From assembly GCA_045635565.1 (NCBI GenBank), contig JAZTVX010000061.1, positions 1 through 34,140 of the forward strand: 34,140 bases of DNA, in the 5' to 3' direction. Of the stretch, positions 32,744 to 34,140 are shown in pieces; the first letter of the stretch is position 1; each line of letters starts with the position of its first letter. The translations under genes were made by a program, and so were the position numbers. The stretch comes from RGIG4140 sp045635565. Its GTDB lineage: Bacteria > Pseudomonadota > Alphaproteobacteria > CAAHEQ01 > UBA3637. The notes under the pieces are model-generated. The model was not told the origin of the DNA. It saw nothing but the letters and a program-made list of their open reading frames with translations, and ran no database searches.

Positions 32744-33211
32744 ATGCGTCACGGATTTAAGAAAAGAACGCTGAATAAAAAAATTGCTCATCGTCGTTCA
32801 ATGTTTGCAAATATGGCAGTATCATTGATTAAGCACGAACAAATCAAAACAACATTGCCGAAAGCAAAAGAATTACGTCCGATTATTGAAAAGTTAATTA
32901 CAAAAGGAAAGACAAATACATTGCACGTTCGTCGTCAATTGATTTCTTTCTTACGTGATGAAGCAATGACTGAAAAATTGTTATCTGTTGTTTCACCACG
33001 TTATCAATCACGTCCGGGTGGTTATGTTCGTGTGTTAAAAGCCGGTTTCCGTTATGGTGACTGTGCCCCGATGGCTATCATTGAATTGGTTGATCGTGAT
33101 GTTACGGCTAAAGGTAAGGATTCAGGTCAAGTTGTAGAAGTTGCAACTGATGCTCCTGTTGCTGAAAAAGTCAAAAAAACGGCTAAAGTAGAAGAAGCAA
33201 AAGCTGAATAA
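32744..33211 (+). CDS. rplQ: 50S ribosomal protein L17
   Basis: Lines the peptide exit region of the 50S. It has 155 residues starting MRHGFKKRTLNKKIAHRRSMFANMAVSLIKHEQIKTTLPKAKELRP, with the RPGGYVRVLKAGFRYGDCAPMAIIEL signature. The last 35 residues are a lysine, valine and glutamate-rich tail beyond the usual core. AAAGGAAAAGAAA precedes the ATG. Last gene of the alpha operon. Confidence 0.97.
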   Translation: MRHGFKKRTLNKKIAHRRSMFANMAVSLIKHEQIKTTLPKAKELRPIIEKLITKGKTNTLHVRRQLISFLRDEAMTEKLLSVVSPRYQSRPGGYVRVLKAGFRYGDCAPMAIIELVDRDVTAKGKDSGQVVEVATDAPVAEKVKKTAKVEEAKAE

Positions 33212-33230
33212 TAACTTTTTCCATTAAAAG

Positions 33231-33257
33231 AACCGTCGCTGATGCGGCGGTTTTTTT
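33231..33257 (+). terminator. Intrinsic terminator after rplQ
   Basis: A 9 bp stem (AACCGTCGC at 33231-33239, GCGGCGGTT at 33244-33252) with a TGAT loop and a T8 run closes the ribosomal cluster. Confidence 0.92.
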
Positions 33258-33648
33258 GTTTATTTGGATATGGTTATGAATTAGTAAGAATACAAAAGAA
33301 ATATATATTTCTTTTATTCTTGTATTCAGTTTGTAACAAATTCAATGTTTTTAAAACAAGTATTTATTTTTTGATATTTTAGATTTTGAAAAGATATAAC
33401 GCATATTCTTTGCGTAGATATTTCATGTTTTCATGATGATTCGATAAGATATATGTTTATGATATTTGTGAGATAAGTTTTTTTTTAAATGAGCAGATTT
33501 TTTTGGATAAGAAGTACACTATTGAAATGTTCCTGTAACGATAACATGAGTTTTTTTATTGCCTTTGTGAGAAACGGTGTGATAAAGCAATCTTTTATAA
33601 CGAAAAATAAATGATATTTTTATATCAAAAATATGCAAAAATTGTATT
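33258..33648. other. AT-rich intergenic region with a 22 bp palindrome
   Basis: No gene is supported. A perfect palindrome with half-site AAAAGAAATAT is centred at 33304/33305 (33294-33315), flanked by GAATAC (33288-33293) and GTATTC (33321-33326). No T run follows. The rest is very AT-rich spacer leading to the cassette. Confidence 0.5.
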
Positions 33649-33936
33649 AAAAAAGGCTTTTGCTAAACGATAAAACCTATTTAAAAATAACGGTTAAAAA
33701 TCAATATATTCTCTTTAAAAAACGTGTCAAAAAAAGGTACGTTATTTTTCCCATACTATGATGCAAAATACCTCTTGTCAACTAAAAAATACAATCATCT
33801 GATTTTTATATCTTTTTTACCCCATTACAAACACACGTCGTCCATCAAAAAAAAGCGTCAAAAAAACGTACCTTTTTTTGACGCGTTTTTCGTTGACAAG
33901 GTATTGAGAATAAATGTTTATTTTTAAGGAGGTTTT
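33649..33936 (+). repeat. Upstream regulatory cassette, copy 2 (288 bp)
   Basis: Same length and order as 1282-1569. The left arm GTGTCAAAAAAAGGTACGTT is at 33724-33743; the palindrome at 33855-33884 has perfect 12 bp arms (GCGTCAAAAAAA, TTTTTTTGACGC) around CGTACC. The -35-like box here is TTGACG, followed after 18 bases by TATTGA, and a separate TTGACA lies at 33893-33898. AAGGAGG precedes the ATG. Confidence 0.85.
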
Positions 33937-34140
33937 ATGATTCGCAAAGTGCCTTTTTTGAAACAATTTTATACACAAAAAACACAAGAATATGGCCGCA
34001 GTATGGTTGAAATCTTGGGTGTTTTGGCTGTGATGGGGGTCTTATCAGCCGGTGGGATTTATGGGTATTCTTTTGCTATGGATAAATATCGGGCAAACGA
34101 TATTGTGTATGAAGTCAATCTGCGTGCCAATGATATCTGG
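33937..34140 (+). CDS. Prepilin-like, cysteine-rich family protein, copy D (5' part)
   Basis: The first 68 codons, cut by the window end. The leader MIRKVPFLKQFYTQKTQEYG ends in Gly20, then RSMVE and the helix EILGVLAVMGVLSAGGIYGY, and the start of the pilin-like head as in copies B and C. DNA from the codon for Ile26 onward is almost identical to copy B (long runs without change). AAGGAGG lies before the ATG. Whether a cysteine-rich body follows cannot be seen, but the upstream cassette and N-terminus make it likely. Confidence 0.88.
   Translation, partial: MIRKVPFLKQFYTQKTQEYGRSMVEILGVLAVMGVLSAGGIYGYSFAMDKYRANDIVYEVNLRANDIW

Noticed and set aside
33724..33927. A 67-codon frame in cassette copy 2, matched by a similar 63-codon frame in copy 3 (19732-19923, minus)
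   Set aside because: Both start with GTG without a Shine-Dalgarno, their conserved ends are just the inverted repeat arms, differences include many amino acid changes, and copy 1 has an in-frame stop. Conserved regulatory DNA explains them better.

Overview
The window looks like chromosome of an AT-rich alphaproteobacterium, probably a host- or gut-associated uncultured lineage. The lineage is an inference. Supporting marks are a MipZ-type division ATPase, a stand-alone F0 operon with both b and b' subunits, the order secY-adk-rpsM, an alphaproteobacterial-type HIT protein, RHH protein and HAD-IIA hydrolase, a heat-shock promoter matching the alphaproteobacterial RpoH consensus, and kdsB (LPS synthesis, so Gram-negative).

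Layout. 1-4398: the 3' end of one long cysteine-rich gene, then a complete 942-codon gene with a type IV prepilin-like N-terminus and a cysteine-rich body. 4533-7120 (-): phosphoglucomutase and mipZ. 7361-9238 (+): htpG. 9512-13134 (-): F0 ATP synthase genes (atpI, B, E, F', F) behind a DsbA-like thiol oxidoreductase and a Bax-inhibitor-1 protein. 13206-13520 (-): a small secreted protein. 13773-15197 (+): tRNA-Tyr, tRNA-Gly and tuf. 15717-16714: a J-domain protein (-) and a ribbon-helix-helix protein (+). 16882-19710 (-): a second 942-codon prepilin/cysteine-rich gene. 20196-23559: lemA (-), then ppa, a HAD hydrolase, a HIT protein and kdsB (+). 24059-33211 (+): the spc and alpha ribosomal clusters (rpmC to rplQ with secY, adk and rpoA). 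33937-end: the first 68 codons of a third prepilin-like cysteine-rich gene.

The unusual part is the cysteine-rich family. Three starts are visible. All share a 20-residue leader ending in Gly, the sequence GRSMVE (Glu at +5 as in type IV prepilins), a near-identical hydrophobic helix, and a 287-288 bp upstream cassette. The cassette carries a 20 bp inverted repeat, a strong A/T palindrome and a full AAGGAGG-type Shine-Dalgarno. The two complete members diverge in the middle but share patches of identical DNA at both ends, which suggests gene conversion among dispersed copies. The body is built of CxxC modules, often CxxC followed by NRxW. I propose a multicopy, commonly regulated family of disulfide-rich, pilin-anchored surface proteins.

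The rest is core metabolism and translation with several readable control sites: near-consensus promoters at 7155, 13707, 23884 and 30649, an RpoH promoter before htpG, a terminator-like attenuator between tRNA-Gly and tuf, and clear intrinsic terminators. Oddities in the core genes are the break of the S10 cluster before rpmC, no rpmD between rpsE and rplO, a TTG start for rpsM, and a lysine in the first helix of the ATP synthase c subunit.
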